A stretch of DNA of 64,000 nt from Talinum fruticosum (GCA_021018815.1 JAITYX010000026.1:5084001-5148000); one strand, 5' to 3'. Positions 35,491 to 47,886 are shown, counted from the stretch's first letter. Program-made: numbers and translations. The notes: generated by a model not told the origin, from the sequence alone.

Positions 35491-37093
35491 TGAAGGTTTG
35501 CTCTTGGAGAGGCTAGGTCACCCTAGAAGGGGGTGAATCGGGTGATGATGAAATTTGCTTGAAATTTAAAATAGATATACCTATGAAGTGAGTGGGAGTC
35601 AAGGATGAACTCGAAAAGCACCGACTCGCAGTTCAATAAAGAATGAAGAAACAGATTAAACAGAACTTTAAAACTGTCCGAGTCTAGAATGCACTCGGAA
35701 AGTTAATAACTCCGAAAGTACATGGAAACCCTCCTGGGCGAGAAAACCACGGACCGTGCTAATCCAAGCACGAAGTCAAATCCACTATTTTGAGTCCACA
35801 AAATACGATAGATCGACTCAACCCTAGTTGCTCCCTTTGACAACTACTTACAAGTTTTTCCTAGACTCGAAATTCCCTTATCCGATCTAGTACTTCCTAA
35901 CTGAAATAACCCTTACGAGTTAGGGACAACTGAGCTGAGATAACCCTTACAGCTGAGTCAAGGGACCTTACTTAGAAAATAAGAAAGTGAGTTTATAACC
36001 GAGTACAAGACTATACAACTTAGAGAAATATTAAATACGGAATTGGAGTTGTAAGTAGAAGATTGAGAATGAATAGAATCACTTTTGCTCAAGTATGTGT
36101 ATAAAAACAATTGGTTCAACAATCTTCATGTCTTGAAAGTTGGCTTCTATTTATAGATGACCAAGCAGCTTAGCCGTGGTGTCCATCTTCCGACTGGAAG
36201 TTCTTTGTGATCGTTGTAATGGATTTCTGAGTTACTCGGAAAATGTCCGTTGAGATATGAACGTTGAGTAACGGCTTTTGACACCTTTGAAAGTCCCAAA
36301 ACCATTGGTGGTGTCTTTGAAAGTAAGGTGGAAACCACCGTAGAGCTTAGTGTTGCAGTTTTCCGGCTTTGGAAACAGACAACCCCGACACGATGTCTAG
36401 GTCCAGGTCGGAGGTGGAAAAAGCATTGTATGCTTGGCGATTTAACATTTTGAAGTCGGTTACTTTTGCAATTCAAAAATAGGATAACCTCGTTTGAATA
36501 ACTACAAAAGTAAATCAATTTGATTCTCAAAGTATAAAATTCTTTGGTCCAAGATTAGACACGAGATAATAACATAATTAAGATAATTAAGTGACTAATT
36601 ATCCGAGTCGGAAAAGGAATGGTATTTTTGAGTCTAATATCCATGATACTCAAATTCCACCTTTGTCGAGTCTAGAAGATAATCAAGTCATAAGGAGAAT
36701 ATTAGCGTAAACAAACTTGATCTAGACTAAACAAAGTTCAAAGAAAATATGTCGACTTAGAATAGTAAATTAACAATGTAATTCTCGGAACATGAAGTCG
36801 GATCCGAGTTTATGCACGTGAAATAAAGTGTTTGAACATGCGATATATCCGAGTGTTGAGTGACCGAGAACCGAGTGTGAAGTGGCATGTAGAAGTATGC
36901 TTTACGAGTTAGTCGAGTCAAGCGTAAACATATATAATAGTTCCTATAACACTTAGAGAAAATGTTATATCACTCGGAAAAGTTTCTAAGGCACATGGAA
37001 TGACTTGGAATCAAAACCCTCTAAGAGATGAAGTCTTATACCTGATTCCTCGATGGAACTCGGAAAAGTGTAAGTATAAAGTCCGAGTCTTCA
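35491..37093 (-). repeat. E3 5' LTR
   Basis: Plus-strand ends TGAAGGTTTGCTC and GTCTTCA; 1603 bp. It has cut off the 5' part of gypsy element G1, whose tandem-repeat leader begins five bases later. Confidence 0.8.
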
Positions 37094-37097
37094 ACCC

Positions 37098-37590
37098 CAA
37101 TTCAAATTTCATCTAAGAATAGGTGAATCTAATCTTTCATTTCATTTTGCATCTAGCCAAAGTCAAAATCATCTCAAAATAGGTGAGTCCATATTTGCAT
37201 TTCCTTTTTGCATTTAGCAAAGTCAAAATTATCAAAAATAGGTGAGTCTATATTTGAATTCATTTTGCATTAGCCCAATTTAAATTTCATCCTAATTAGG
37301 GTGAGTCCATTCATTTTGCATTAACCTGGTGTAAATTTCATCTCGGGAATAGGTGAGTCCCGTCTTGCATTTCATTTTGTATTAGCTAATTCAAATTTCA
37401 TCTCAAATTAGGTGAGTCCAATCTTGTATGTTATCTTACATTAGCCAATTTAAAATTCATCTCAAATTAGGAGAGTCATTCATTTGAATTAGTTAAAGAA
37501 AATTCATCTTCCATTAGGAGTAATCATCTATTTCGGTTTTGCACTAGCCAAATAATAGAATCATCCCAGATTGAGTCATGCACATCATTG
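37098..37590 (+). repeat. Tandem repeat array, about 8 units of 50-62 bp
   Basis: Imperfect units of the form 'caattcaaatttcatctcaaa-taggtgagtcc-...-cattttgcattagc' repeat head to tail, with the last units most worn. The array sits just before gag, in the leader of G1, a position where minisatellites are often seen in large gypsy elements. Confidence 0.75.
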
Positions 37591-37959
37591 CATGCATTCC
37601 ATTCCCTTTGTTTTGGCATCCCCTTATGTGCATCTAAATAAAAGAGCATATTATTTTCTTTTCTCCGAGGATTAGTCTTTCTCGGGTCAAGCACTTAAGC
37701 CCCATCTCCTTAGAAGTTTCTTCCATGAGCCAATCTTGACCGTACTCTTTTGGGATACGGGATAGGAAATCCTATACAGGTCGGGAATCCTAGCACGAAA
37801 CGTCTATGAAGTAAGAAATCTACTTCAACACCGACTCGGTCAACACCGAGACGTCCCACATTAGCATGTGCCACACTAGTACGTCCCTCTTGACTATGGG
37901 CGTGCCGCCCAAGGTCAAAACTCAATCCTCCTCGAAAAATGGCTAACTAGCCGAGCAAA

Positions 37960-38810
37960 CCCCATCATGACCTTGATCAAAGGGTATGTTGCTAAAGTAG
38001 AAGCTAAGATTAAGGCTCACGATAAGAAGATTGATTCAATGGTAGAAACCCTCGGTCTCATTCGCAAAGAACTGGAGAGGAAATCAAAGTTCAAAGGGAG
38101 AGAAACAGAAGGAGAAGGATCCCGCCCGAACATCGCCCTGACCTTAGTCTAATCCACAAGTAGATCGACTAGAGAAGCCATTGCGGGAGTCATCAATGTT
38201 TAATCACTAATATCCGGCCTAGGGATTCACTTCAATCCCTAAAGGTAAGCTACCCCCTAAGTTTACCATGCCTAACATCAAATTTCATGGAACTGAAAAC
38301 CCTTACCATCACATGAGAAACTTTATGGGGGCAATGATTTTGAAGAATATATCGGAGGACACATACCATGTCATCATCCCATGGATGTTTGACATGGATG
38401 TCATGAAATGGTACATTGTTGTTGACCCACACAAGGTCACAAACTGGAAAGATCTTTGCAGGGAGTTCTTACACCAATACTCCTAAAATACTGATCTACT
38501 AGTCACACTTCGGGACTTAAAACTAATCAAGCAAGGAGACGATTAGAGCTTCATCAACTTCCTTACCCGCTGGAGGACAAAGGTTGCTCACATGACTAAT
38601 CCACCATCCGAGAAGGATCGGGTTAGAATCATCATCAACAACCTCCAACTTGCCTATCATCGCACTCTGAGTTTCGGCTTATCTTAAACTTCAAAGCACT
38701 CGGAGATGCTCTGGCATGCTCATAGAAAAGGAATAGACATCCACAAACTTCTAGAAGACCATCCAATGAGCCCACCGCTCATCAAGGATGTGAATAAAAC
38801 TTGCTTTTCC
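37960..38810 (+). pseudogene. G1 gypsy gag (broken)
   Basis: Encodes the capsid of a Tat-like gypsy element. An N-terminal basic, coiled-coil-like part runs from 37967 (MTLIKGYVAKVEAKIKAHDK). The core from 38268 reads KFHGTENPYHHMRNF, ISEDTYHVIIPWMF, then KWYIVVDP and WKDLCREFLHQYS, the usual retrotransposon gag pattern. A stop at 38484-38486 sits where a tyrosine codon is expected (the frame continues NTDLLVTLRDL), and another stop follows at about 38541. FINFLTRWRTK and SEKDRVRIIINNL complete the domain by about 38640. No zinc knuckle was seen downstream. It is inactivated by point stops rather than large rearrangement within the domain. Confidence 0.75.
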
Positions 38811-39720
38811 CTTTTTAATATCTAGGTCTATTTGCTTTGTCCCATTTCCTTATCCATTATATGTGTATTCTTTTCCTATTTTTCAAAAAATAATAAAATA
38901 AATAAACCTCAATTATTTCCTTTCGAACTACGAAGGCCTAATTTCCGTTATAGCGGATACTTAGGAAGCCCATGAGGTCTGGCCTAAAGCCTTATTTTGA
39001 TCCCAATTTTCATTTCCAATACCCAATTTCCAGTTCCCAACATCAAAGTCGTTTTGCCTATCCAAAGAAGCGGAAACTCATTCGAAAAGTGCAGAGATCA
39101 ATCAAGAACCATGCTAGCATCAAGTTCAAGGTCTATCAACAACGAGTACATCGCAGTTCGAGCGACCTACCCTTCTTTAGGTTGTACTTTAGGGAGTGGG
39201 GGCTAAAGTGCGGTTTTTGTCTTTGTCTTTTATGAACTTTTTGCATCATCTTAATAATAGAATGCATTTGTTCTTAGAATAGAGTCCAACATACATGTCC
39301 TTTGCATTAGTGAAACTCCTGGAAACACAAAAATTAAATAATAAAGCACCCTATAAGGAATTATTCAATCAAGCAGCATCAAGCATCAAGTTGACATCAA
39401 GAGCTCACCGGCATTGCCACCTTCAAAGGAGTTCAACCAAGAAAGTCGAAGCTCACCAATTCTTCAACATTTGAGAAGAGCTAAACATAAGCACCCAAGA
39501 AGAACGTGAGGGCTCAAGATTGAAAGGGTTATACAACCACAACAACTCTAAGAATACTAAGGGGAAGACACAAATCGTCTACCTTCAAAAGGAGCTATTA
39601 GCACACAAACTAAAAGCTCAATCGAGAATGAGGCACATAACCCGATGGAACATCATATTTCAAGCATGCGTTCCCTAAGATTTCAGGTCATCCAACGACC
39701 AAGTCTAAACAAGAATTTCT
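38811..39720 (+). other. G1 3' untranslated region with purine tract
   Basis: Contains the motif 'cgaactacgaaggcctaatttccgttatagcggatacttaggaagcccatgagg' in pieces at 38925-38975, followed by 'agggagtgggggctaaag' at about 39188-39205, a polypurine tract. The next 500 bases have no coding potential I could recognise. The copia-free spacer leads into the LTR near 39720. Confidence 0.5.
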
Positions 39721-41708
39721 ACATAAAGACTTCAAGCACCAAAAAATGTACTCCTTTCTCTATTATTTTATTTGTTGCCCCGATGATGATAATCCCAAGT
39801 CTTGTTTGCGGATTTAGATCTCGATCGTGATCGATTAGTGCAATGGAAGCTAGTAAACCACAAAGAACCCCCAGCACCACATAAATAGCCTTTTGCCTTA
39901 GGTTGATCCAAAAATCCCATTTTCTTTCGGATGATCTAAAACCCGGCCAAGCCTCTAGAGACAACGGAGTCCACTGCCGTGTACTAGGGAATTCCGGGCT
40001 TAGAACAGTGCGTTTCACTTCGATCCAACTAGAAAAGGAGCTAAAGACTTCTAGACGACGTTAGACGCTGCATTTCATGATCACAAGCATCAAAATACTG
40101 CGTTTTGGCTCCAAGACAGTCCACTTAAGACTAGGAGCACGCATCCCATACCAAAAATGAAACCTGTAAAAAATAGAAACCCGTGAAAAATGAAAACTTG
40201 CCAAAAATCAAAACTTTCCATTTTTCGAATGCTCATGTGGCTCGCGCCTGCATTTTCCTCGGAGAATCCTTTGGAAGCACGCTAGGGCACGAAATCTTAC
40301 GCATCCCTTGATGGTCGATCCGGTTTTATCTTTTCTTATCCGATTCAATCTTGTGATATCTTGGACCAGCTTATTTTTAGTTGTTCTTAACGACAGGTCC
40401 AAGCATAACCCTAGGTCATTCCTTTACCTAACGTCTTCTTATAAGTAGAGAGCCTTGGCTTTCATTCAACATATGGCTCAACCCTCAATGTTACTACTAA
40501 ATACTATCTTAGGTATTCTGATTTTGTGGTCCCTTTTAAGCCTATTCCTTCTCTACATCCATCATACTCCCGACATCCGATCCTTAAACTCCATTAGTCA
40601 CGGATATGCCTACCTACCTATACCGAAACTCACAAAAAGCCTCTCTCATTCGCCATCGATGTATCAAGAGGTCTAGATCTAAGATCTAGATCAGCGGGTA
40701 TGACAACCTAAGGGCACATATCCAGTTTTCACAACAATTTATTTTATTTTATTATTTCTTTATTGCTTTACGTATTGTGGAAAAACGATGTATCGTTTTT
40801 AATTCCTCCCGCCCTATGTAATCTTTTAGTTTTCCACTTTCTTTTCTTTTCGTTTTGCTTTTCTTTTCGCTTTTCCACTTCCTTTATTTCTGCCTTTATT
40901 GCTTTCCTTAATTATGTCTTGGTTGCTTTAATTCTTTTTCTCATGCTGTCACTTGCTTGCTTGTTTTACATTATTTGAATTCACTACTCAAACTAGTAAT
41001 GGTCGTCTTCGGACGGGCGGAATGAAAGGCTTTATCCCTACGTTTCGTACCCTCAACCCCGTATCCGATTCTCGGTTCAAAGACCAACGAAGTCATTTCT
41101 AGCCTCTTCTTGTCTTATTTTTCCCATAATAAGATTGGAAGAACAAATTTTTACTTTTGTTTTTGTTAGTTTTTCTTTCCAAAAACAGATCGGCGACTCC
41201 TCTTTTGCTTTATTCCTATTGCATTGCATCTCGATTTTTCTTGGTGCATGATAAAAGAAAACGGGATTTTGGATTTGTAAAAGCCGAGGCTGAATTACGT
41301 TTGCCACGGCCAATGGCCGACGCCGCTCACCGTACGACGTTTGTTCAAGCCGATGCCTGGACAGCCGGTGGGTGAGGCTTCGATTTAGACTGGTGTTTTC
41401 ACATCGGTCTTACCCTAAAGCCTCACGGCTGAAATAGAAACCCTAATTTTATTTATCTTCCGGTTAAGAAATATATCTTGGGACATCTCAAAATAATGAT
41501 TAAAATAAAACAATTAATAAAACCACCATTCAAACTTGACTTAATTCGCTTTAAATCGGATTTAATAAAATTCGAAAATCTTAATATAAGGTTCATCCCC
41601 ACATTCATAAATCGACTTTCTAAAACCATCTCCAAAATCAATCTTTAAAAAAGAGACTCAACACAAGTGGGGAAACTCGACGGGTCCCAGCCAACCGTGG
41701 TTCTTACG
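39720..41708 (+). repeat. G1 3' LTR (gypsy family G)
   Basis: Homologous, in inverted orientation, to the G2 LTR (55840-57692). Shared blocks include 'ccccgatgatga' (about 39778), 'aaatagccttttgcctt' (about 39883), the promoter-proximal 'ctataaatagagagcc'-like stretch near 40440, 'actagtaatggtcgtcttcggacgggcggaa' (about 40992) and 'gtttttgttagtttttctttcc' (about 41160). It ends 'cgtggttcttacg', compared with the family end CGTGGTTCCTACA. The start is worn and only approximate. Confidence 0.65.
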
Positions 41709-42160
41709 AGTTAGTGACGGTGCTAACTCGTTCAACTTTTAGTAAATGCTAAATACTCCATCATTTATGTAGAGTAGCCGATCTAGATCTTCTTCATCGG
41801 GAGGCTTCCTTGGAGGTGTGGGGGCTCAAACGTGCTCTGCTAATCAGCAAATGCCAGCTAGTAGCGTGACTAGAGCAGGCGCTTCCTGTCGTTCTTCATG
41901 ACATTTGCATCATTGTAGTGCTTCCGAAGCGGGGCCTAGTACATCTATACCGGGCCTAGTTCTTCTAGTGCTAGACCTAGCTTCTTCAAGGACTATATGG
42001 ACATCATGCCTCTCCAAGCACTTGACCCTCATGGCAACCCGTTTGATTTCCATCGGATCTCATAAAGCGAGCCTTCTCATGGAGCTTCTCAATCCTCATA
42101 GGACTATCGGGCTTGCTCTTCGCAGTCTGCTGCTTTTCTTAATTTTTAATTTTTTATAAT
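41709..42160 (+). pseudogene. PMD gene fragment (C-terminal exons) of cassette 1
   Basis: The last intron and C-terminal exon of the plant-mobile-domain gene seen complete in part at 47777-51730. The 'gtgctaactcg..ttttagtaaatgctaaat' stretch aligns with the intron at 51239-51313, and 'atcatttatgtag' is the acceptor. The following exon has a Ser-rich linker and a LQALDPHGNPFDFHR-like stretch (about 42010-42055) matching RHGNPLYIPR near 51560. N-terminal exons are absent; the sequence abuts the end of the G1 LTR. Confidence 0.5.
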
Positions 42161-42530
42161 ATTTTAACTCTATGCAATGAGATGAATGCAAAGCCTCAAT
42201 TCTAAAATGCTTTCTTTTTATTTATATAATATGGAAAGTTTTTAAACAAAAAAGAAAAAAATTTACAAATTTAAAAAATTACACTTTCCCCCATTCCCCT
42301 TAAAAGAAAATAATGAAATGAAAATGAAGGAATGGTAAGAGCACTTGTCTAAAAATATTAGGGCTCTTTACCGAAATGGTCTGGAAACATAAACTCAAAT
42401 TGGCTCAAGGAGTGCTCGGGCCATAAATCAATCGAGCCAGGCCGGTCAGGTAGGCGCCAGCCAAGCGCTTGGCCGAGGCTTGGGCGGACTGCAGTGATGT
42501 GATGGTGATGGACTCGACCCTAGAGACCAC
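42161..42530. other. AT-rich spacer between PMD fragment and DUF7745-like gene
   Basis: The 3' untranslated region of the PMD gene, then a GC-richer 'gccaagcgcttggccgaggc' stretch leading to the TATA-like box. No coding frame. Confidence 0.45.
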
Positions 42531-42538
42531 TATAAAAG
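42531..42538 (+). promoter_or_regulatory. TATA-like box of DUF7745-like gene, cassette 1
   Basis: TATAAAAG lies 124 bp before the ATG at 42655. Comparable boxes occur in the other two cassettes at 52181 and 61370. Confidence 0.55.
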
Positions 42539-42654
42539 GGACCTTCGGCCGTTACCTAACATCACACCTTCTAAATTTTCCTTCTAGTTCTTTTTCATAA
42601 AAACAACTCTTATGAAAATTCATTAGTGCCTTTAACTCGTTTTCCACTACAAAG

Positions 42655-44214
42655 ATGAACTTCATAGCTAAAGTATCCCATTAGATGCATGAGATAACCG
42701 ATGTTGACAAGGTTGGCTTGTCCCTCTATGTACTAAATACCCTATTTAGCATCCGGCAGATGAAAATCCACTTGGACTCCCTTACGGGTTGCGGTGGCCT
42801 TTTGGGATCCTTAGTATCACGTCCTTAAGTTTGTGGATAAGGAATTATGTCATCTTCCTGATGAATTTGATGTCATCCTATGCAGTAAAAGTTGAATTAA
42901 ACTTGTAATGCCAATGCCCTCTACAAATATGTGTCAAACGTACGAGTGTCTATTAAATCTAACTAATAGGAATCTAAGTTGGATTCTCATTCGGGATGAG
43001 GTGCAACTAATTAATCTACTGTCATACGACCGCCCTAGGCATTCCTCGGGGCATGCTCATATTCGGATTCGTAGGGCCATAATCACTTGCGTGATATGTG
43101 GTTTCCTATTAGTGGGAGGCCACAGTACATGGCTCTCGCTGTATTATTGAACTTTGTTGAGTAGTTGGAGGATCACTCTTTCCTTATGCTACTGATTTTC
43201 GCAGAAACTATTATAGGGCTGGACCTAGTCGAAGCAAATCTAGATGAAAATTCGCTAGCAACGCTCTATTATTGCAGGTATTTGAAAAACAAGTACTCGG
43301 GAACTAGCCGGTGAGGCTAGGTAGGTGACATTGGCCATGAAGTGGCAGTCCAAGACCAAGCAAGTTGAAAAGCCTCTTACTTTGTTGAAAATCTTGCTTT
43401 TTGCGCCCCCTTTTTTTATTTCACTCTTGTTAGGCCATAAATAATGATGAATTCGACCATGCAGGACTTTAATAATTTTAACATCTCTTGTGTGCGGATC
43501 CGGTTGGTGAAGCACCTTCAATTAGTGCGAGGCACCAGCAAGCATAGACACTGTACCTAGCTACTATGTTTTGTCGGCGACAACAATTGAGTGTATTTGT
43601 TGATCATGCAGCCTCTTGGAACAAAGCCTGGTTGAGAGCTGGGCATCCCATCGAGTGGCATATCGAACACCGCAAAGTGTCCCAATTTAAGACATACATT
43701 CAGCAATACTTTTTGTACGTTTTCGGGTCCGAAAACTAATACGTACTACTTCCCGACCATGTAATGTGCTAGAGGGACGAGTCCAGGCGATTCCTTACTT
43801 GGATTGCATCCGACTTGATACTTTTGAACTATAGGTAAGTTTAGGCAACTTAAGGTGAGTTTCAACATGGCTTGATTACTTGGATGAACTCGTCAAAGTT
43901 ACTCGAAACCTGCTATATAAATGAACTACTGTACATTCTGAATATTATCTGGTGTGGATAAAAGAAGTAGACCCCAAACATGACATGCCACCGAAGGCGC
44001 GAGAACGAGATCCCTGGGAGCTGCCCGTGCTTGCAGCACCGCTTCAATTCGGGAAGTGAATCTATAGATAGATGAACAAGCCCGCAGGAGGGAAGTCGAA
44101 GCTAAAGAAGCTAAAGAGAGGAAGGCTCGTAGGATTGAAGAGATTAAGAAACACACCTAGGAGGATGCAGCTGAATCTAGCCATCCAAAAGGGAAGAAAG
44201 TAAAGATTCACTAG
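42655..44214 (+). pseudogene. DUF7745-like gene, cassette 1 (broken)
   Basis: Starts MNFIAKVSH-stop-MHEITDVDK. The stop replaces the tryptophan found in cassette 3 (TRWMHEISNMD). Downstream similarity to cassettes 2 and 3 continues through a 'IRQMKIH' stretch (about 42750), an 'NRNLSWILIRDEVQLI' stretch (42968-43013), the AETIIGLD stretch (about 43205) and the final EERKARRIEEIKK...KGKKVKIH ending at 44214. The pattern of a helical N-terminal region, an 'F.D.E' segment and a late 'Y..P..V.RQMG' segment (clear in cassette 3) is what I associate with DUF7745, a domain abundant in plant retroelement-linked genes; its function is unknown. A T-rich stretch ending TTGTTAG at about 43436 may be an intron acceptor. 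Several frame breaks occur. Confidence 0.5.
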
Positions 44215-44543
44215 GGCTTAAAATAGGAAGAATTTAGGAAGAAATAAGAATTAGAGAATTTAGGTTTTGCCTCTTTAGAACAATTGATTTTTCAAGTAGT
44301 ATGCTTGTGTTAATTTCCCTTTTATTTAGCAATGTATTCGGGTATGTAGCGAGGTTACCTTTTATTACAAAAGTAAATGTCATGCTCACTCTTATGGTTC
44401 ATTTATTTTATCACTAACTTAGGGAAGAAATAAAAAACTTTAGACCACCTAGTTGGATCATCCTAATAACAATTAAAGAATTAATTAATTAAATGGACCA
44501 TTCGATTGGTCTGTCAAAATAAAATGACAATTAAATATCAAAT
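44215..44543. other. Spacer 3' of DUF7745-like gene, cassette 1
   Basis: Matches in layout the stretch after cassette 3 (63005-63250). No coding frame; it ends at the left border of the G3 LTR (TGTAGG at 44544). Confidence 0.45.
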
Positions 44544-47500
44544 TGTAGGAACCACGTGAAGACTCGGACTACGAACCTAGATCATTCCGAGCACTACCAA
44601 AGACTCAGGTACAAACCTCATTCCTCCTAAGTTTTTATTATAAGTCATGCTGAGTCTTATAGAAACTCCTGCATAAGTTTTCATTTGATTACGGCTGACT
44701 CGGAAATCACATTGTTGTTTATCTTCTCACGTTGATGTTTCTAAGTCACTCGGACATCACTTAGAATTATTGCATGATCAAATAATCTCTCTAACACTTC
44801 TTATCCGAGTTCTAACTACATATCTTGAAGTAAAGTGATTTATAGTGTTAATTATCTCTCTAAGTCGGCATGTTTTATCGAGAATTACTTGTGCGGATCA
44901 AGTCTATATACTCGATGCTTTCACTCTTATAACTTGATCTTTCTTAGGACTCGACTACGATGGAATTTGAGTATAATGAATATTAGACTCGAAAAATTCT
45001 ACTTGTTCTAGGCCCGAGATAATTATACACATAATTATCTTAATTAAATTATTATTTGTGCCTAATCTTGGACCAAAGTATTTTATACTTTGAGAACCAA
45101 AATGATTTACTTTTGTATGTTATCCAAATGAGGTTATCTTATTTTTAAATTACAAAAGTAACCGGCTTCAAGCTATCAATCACCAGCGAGATAAGGATTT
45201 TTACTTCTAAACAAGGCCCAGACAGTCGTGTCGGGGTTGTCTGTTTCCAAAACTGGAAAACCTCAACGCTAAGCTCAATGGTGGTTTCCACCTTACTTTT
45301 CGGACATTAACACTAAGCACAACGTTCACATCTCAATGGATCGTTTTTGACCGACTCGGAAGAACCGTCATAATGGTCACAAAGGACTTCTATTCAGAAA
45401 TTAGTCATAACGGCTAATCTGCTTTGTCATATATAAATAGAAGCCAACTCTCAAAACTTGAAGATTGATGAACACATTGCTGAAACTATATCTCTTAGTA
45501 CAATACTCATTCAATCTTCTTCTTACAACTCCAAGTCCGTACTTAATACTTTTCTTAGTTGTAAAGTCTTCTAATCGATTACATACTCTTTCTTACTTTC
45601 TGCGTAAGGTCCCTTGGCTGAGCTGTAAGGGTTAACTCAGCTCGGTTATCCCTAATTGTAAAGGTTAACTCGGTTAGAAATACTAGATCGAGATAAGGGA
45701 ATTTCTTACTCTAGGAAAACTCTATAACGAATTGTTTAAGGGAGCAATTCGGTTGAGTTAGTCTCGCTATATTTTGTGGATTCAAAATAGTGGATTTGAC
45801 TTGGTGCTTGGACTAGCAATGTTCGTGGTTTTACGCCCCGGGAGGGTTTCCAAGTATATCTACATTTAAACTTTTCCGAGTCTAATCTAGACTCGATTGT
45901 CCAGTTCATTCTCTTCAAAGCTTAAATCTTCAAAGTTTGTTAAAATTTCCTCATCATCAATCTGGATCAAAGCTTTGCTGCGGACCATCCGGTACAAGCG
46001 GGGGCCTGTACTAAGTGGAGGGAGCGCCGGCCGGAGGCCGCAGCTAATGGAGTTAGCCTCGGTCTCTACCCAGTTGGCATATCCAAAACCTTAATTTTTT
46101 ATTCCGCAAATCGGAAAACAACGAGGATGTAGATTAAATAAGAATAAAGCATAAAATAAAGGAGTCGCGAGTTAGTTTTTAAGAAAGAAAAACTAACAAA
46201 AACCAAAGTTTGCTTTTCCAATCTTAGCAATCTTAGCATGGGAAAACTAAGACTAAAAAGGCTAAAAGCGAGACTCCATCGGTCTTTGAACCGAGAATCA
46301 AATTCGGGGCAGCTGATGCGAAACGTAGGAAAAACCCTTACGTTCGCCCATACGAAGACGACCATTACTAATTCAAGTAGTGGATAATAAATGATGTAAA
46401 CAAACAAGCAAGCGACATATTATAAAGATAAATAAAAGCAACCAAACATTATAAATAAAGCGGTAAACAAAGCGGTAAAGAAAGTAATAAAGAAAAGAAA
46501 AGTGAAAACTAAAAGAATTACATCGGTTGAGGAAGAGTTAAAAGAAGCGATTACATCTCTTAAACCATAATACGGAAAGCGATAAGAAGCATCAAAATAA
46601 ATAAACCATTCAAAGGCTAAACAATTGCCCTCGGGTTTTCCCACCTTGCTAATTTGGATCTCCACACTCGATCCGTTGATGCAACGACAACAAATAAGAG
46701 AAAAAGGGGTCGTTTTAGGAATTATGTATATAGGAAAAGTAATGATTAGTTGAATGAGTGCCCGAGAGGTCACAATAAAAAATATTCTTTAGCTCTTTAC
46801 ACGAATTCCACGGTAGCGAGTAAAGAAGATGAATGTTTTATAGTAATTACGGCAGAGTAAAGTTTAAATAACGATGATTCAGGTTATCTTTACGCAAGGT
46901 GATGCTAAGGGAAGAAGCCAGTATGGGAATGAGAGCCAAGGCTCTCTATTTATAGGAAAGGAACACCTAGGATTTACCTCCATTCGGCCGTCCAAGCAGC
47001 TGAAAATAAATCGGGCCAAATCCTAAGAGATTGAACCGGATAAGAAGGTGATAAAACCGGATAGAATCCGGTTGGCGACCATGAGACACTTGGGCGCCTC
47101 TAAGGTTTTGTGCCCTAGCGTGTATGCAAGGGATTCTCCAAGCTAAAACGCAGCGTTCCACTTAATTTTTGTAGAAGGCGGGCACCGGCTATGATGTCAT
47201 TTTGAGGGGAGAAGCTTCTAGTCTCGTGTGGACTGTCTCGTGAAACTTCAACGCAAAACTTTTATGTTCGTGATCATGAAATGCAATGCTTTGACGTTGT
47301 CATCAGGTATTCGGCTCCTTGCCCGATTTCGGCAAAAGTAAAATACGGTATTCGAACTTGGAATTTCTCGGCACACAGTATTGGACTCCATCGTCTCTAA
47401 AGGCTCGACCCAGTTCTTGGATCGTCCAGAAAGAAAAGAGGATTTGTGGACCAACCCAAAGCAAAAGGCTATTTATTTGGTGTTGGGGTTCTTTGTGGTT

Positions 47501-47637
47501 TCTTGGTTTATATCACATCAATTGATCACAACCCGAGATTCAAATCCTCAAATAGGACTCGTGATTTCATCATCGGGCCAATAGAATAAAAATACAAAAA
47601 TAAAAAGATAACGGACAACACTTATTAGGTGTCTATA
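44544..47637 (-). repeat. G3 3' LTR (gypsy family G), interrupted by a copia LTR
   Basis: On the plus strand it begins TGTAGGAACCACG, the same terminus as the G2 LTR at 55840, and ends GTGTCTATA (family end GTGTCTACA). A plus-strand copia LTR occupies 44557-45956 and has replaced about 300 bp of this LTR. The remainder (45957-47637) matches 56180-57692 block by block: 'ataaaataaaggagtcgc', 'gacgaccattacta', 'ctctctatttata', 'aaaggctatttatttggtg'. A purine tract follows on the right. Confidence 0.72.
44557..45956 (+). mobile_element. Copia LTR, plus strand, truncated, inside G3 LTR
   Basis: Begins TGAAGACTCGGAC right after 'ccacg' of the gypsy LTR and follows the copia LTR consensus in the plus direction ('ttttatactttgagaaccaaa' near 45073, 'gtgcttggactagca' near 45805). 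It breaks off at 'tttcctcatca' (45956), before the usual 'ccctattcaccccctctag' end. The right border has been lost by deletion, so a target duplication cannot be checked. Confidence 0.72.
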
Positions 47638-47655
47638 GTTAGCCCCCACTTTTAC
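47638..47655 (-). other. G3 polypurine tract
   Basis: On the minus strand AAAAGTGGGGGCTAAC directly precedes the LTR start TATAGACACC. This shows that the LTR on the left is the 3' LTR of an element whose internal part lies to the right. Confidence 0.7.
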
Positions 47656-47886
47656 CGAGTCTTAAAAGACAAAGGCCAAAGTAGATAATAAAGGATACTT
47701 ACCTCAACTTTTTATAAGCTATTATGTGATACTTACAATTTGTTGTAATCGAACCTGAACTAGAGTGGAGAAGCTTACTTAAGATTCTTTCCTCGAACGA
47801 GAATGGCGCCCCCAAAGCAAATGGAATCCAAGTGACCTTTTAGTTGAGGCCGAAAATCACGTTTCCTCGCTGGCTATTTCCCTTTG

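Larger units (their letters stand above)
28395..37093 (-). mobile_element. Copia element E3 (SIRE-like), lacking its 3' LTR
   Basis: Internal region 28395-35490 and 5' LTR 35491-37093. The left end starts inside the tail of the extra ORF; the 3' untranslated region, PPT and 3' LTR are missing. Its 5' LTR resembles the E4 LTR (48319-50034), sharing a 'gatgatgaaatt..cttgaa' start, more than E1 or E2, so it is a different subfamily. E3 is not simply sharing the E1 LTR next to it; the junction looks like a deletion that removed sequence from both elements. Confidence 0.72.
37094..41708 (+). mobile_element. Gypsy element G1 (Tat-like), rearranged and deleted
   Basis: Plus-strand Ty3/gypsy remnant: tandem-repeat leader, gag, a 3' untranslated part with a purine tract, and a 3' LTR. 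Protease, RT, RNase H and integrase are missing between gag (ending about 38810) and the 3' region. Tat affiliation rests on the gag type, the 'agtgggggctaaag' purine tract (about 39191-39205) and the LTR shared with G2 and G3. The 5' LTR is absent, replaced by the copia LTR of E3. Confidence 0.62.

Noticed and set aside
37098..37590. CRISPR-like repeat array
   Set aside because: Units are imperfect and contiguous with no unique spacers, in a plant retrotransposon leader.
38811..39205. Further gypsy coding sequence after gag in G1
   Set aside because: Short open frames at 38972-39235 show no protease or RT motif; the composition and purine tract fit a 3' untranslated region.
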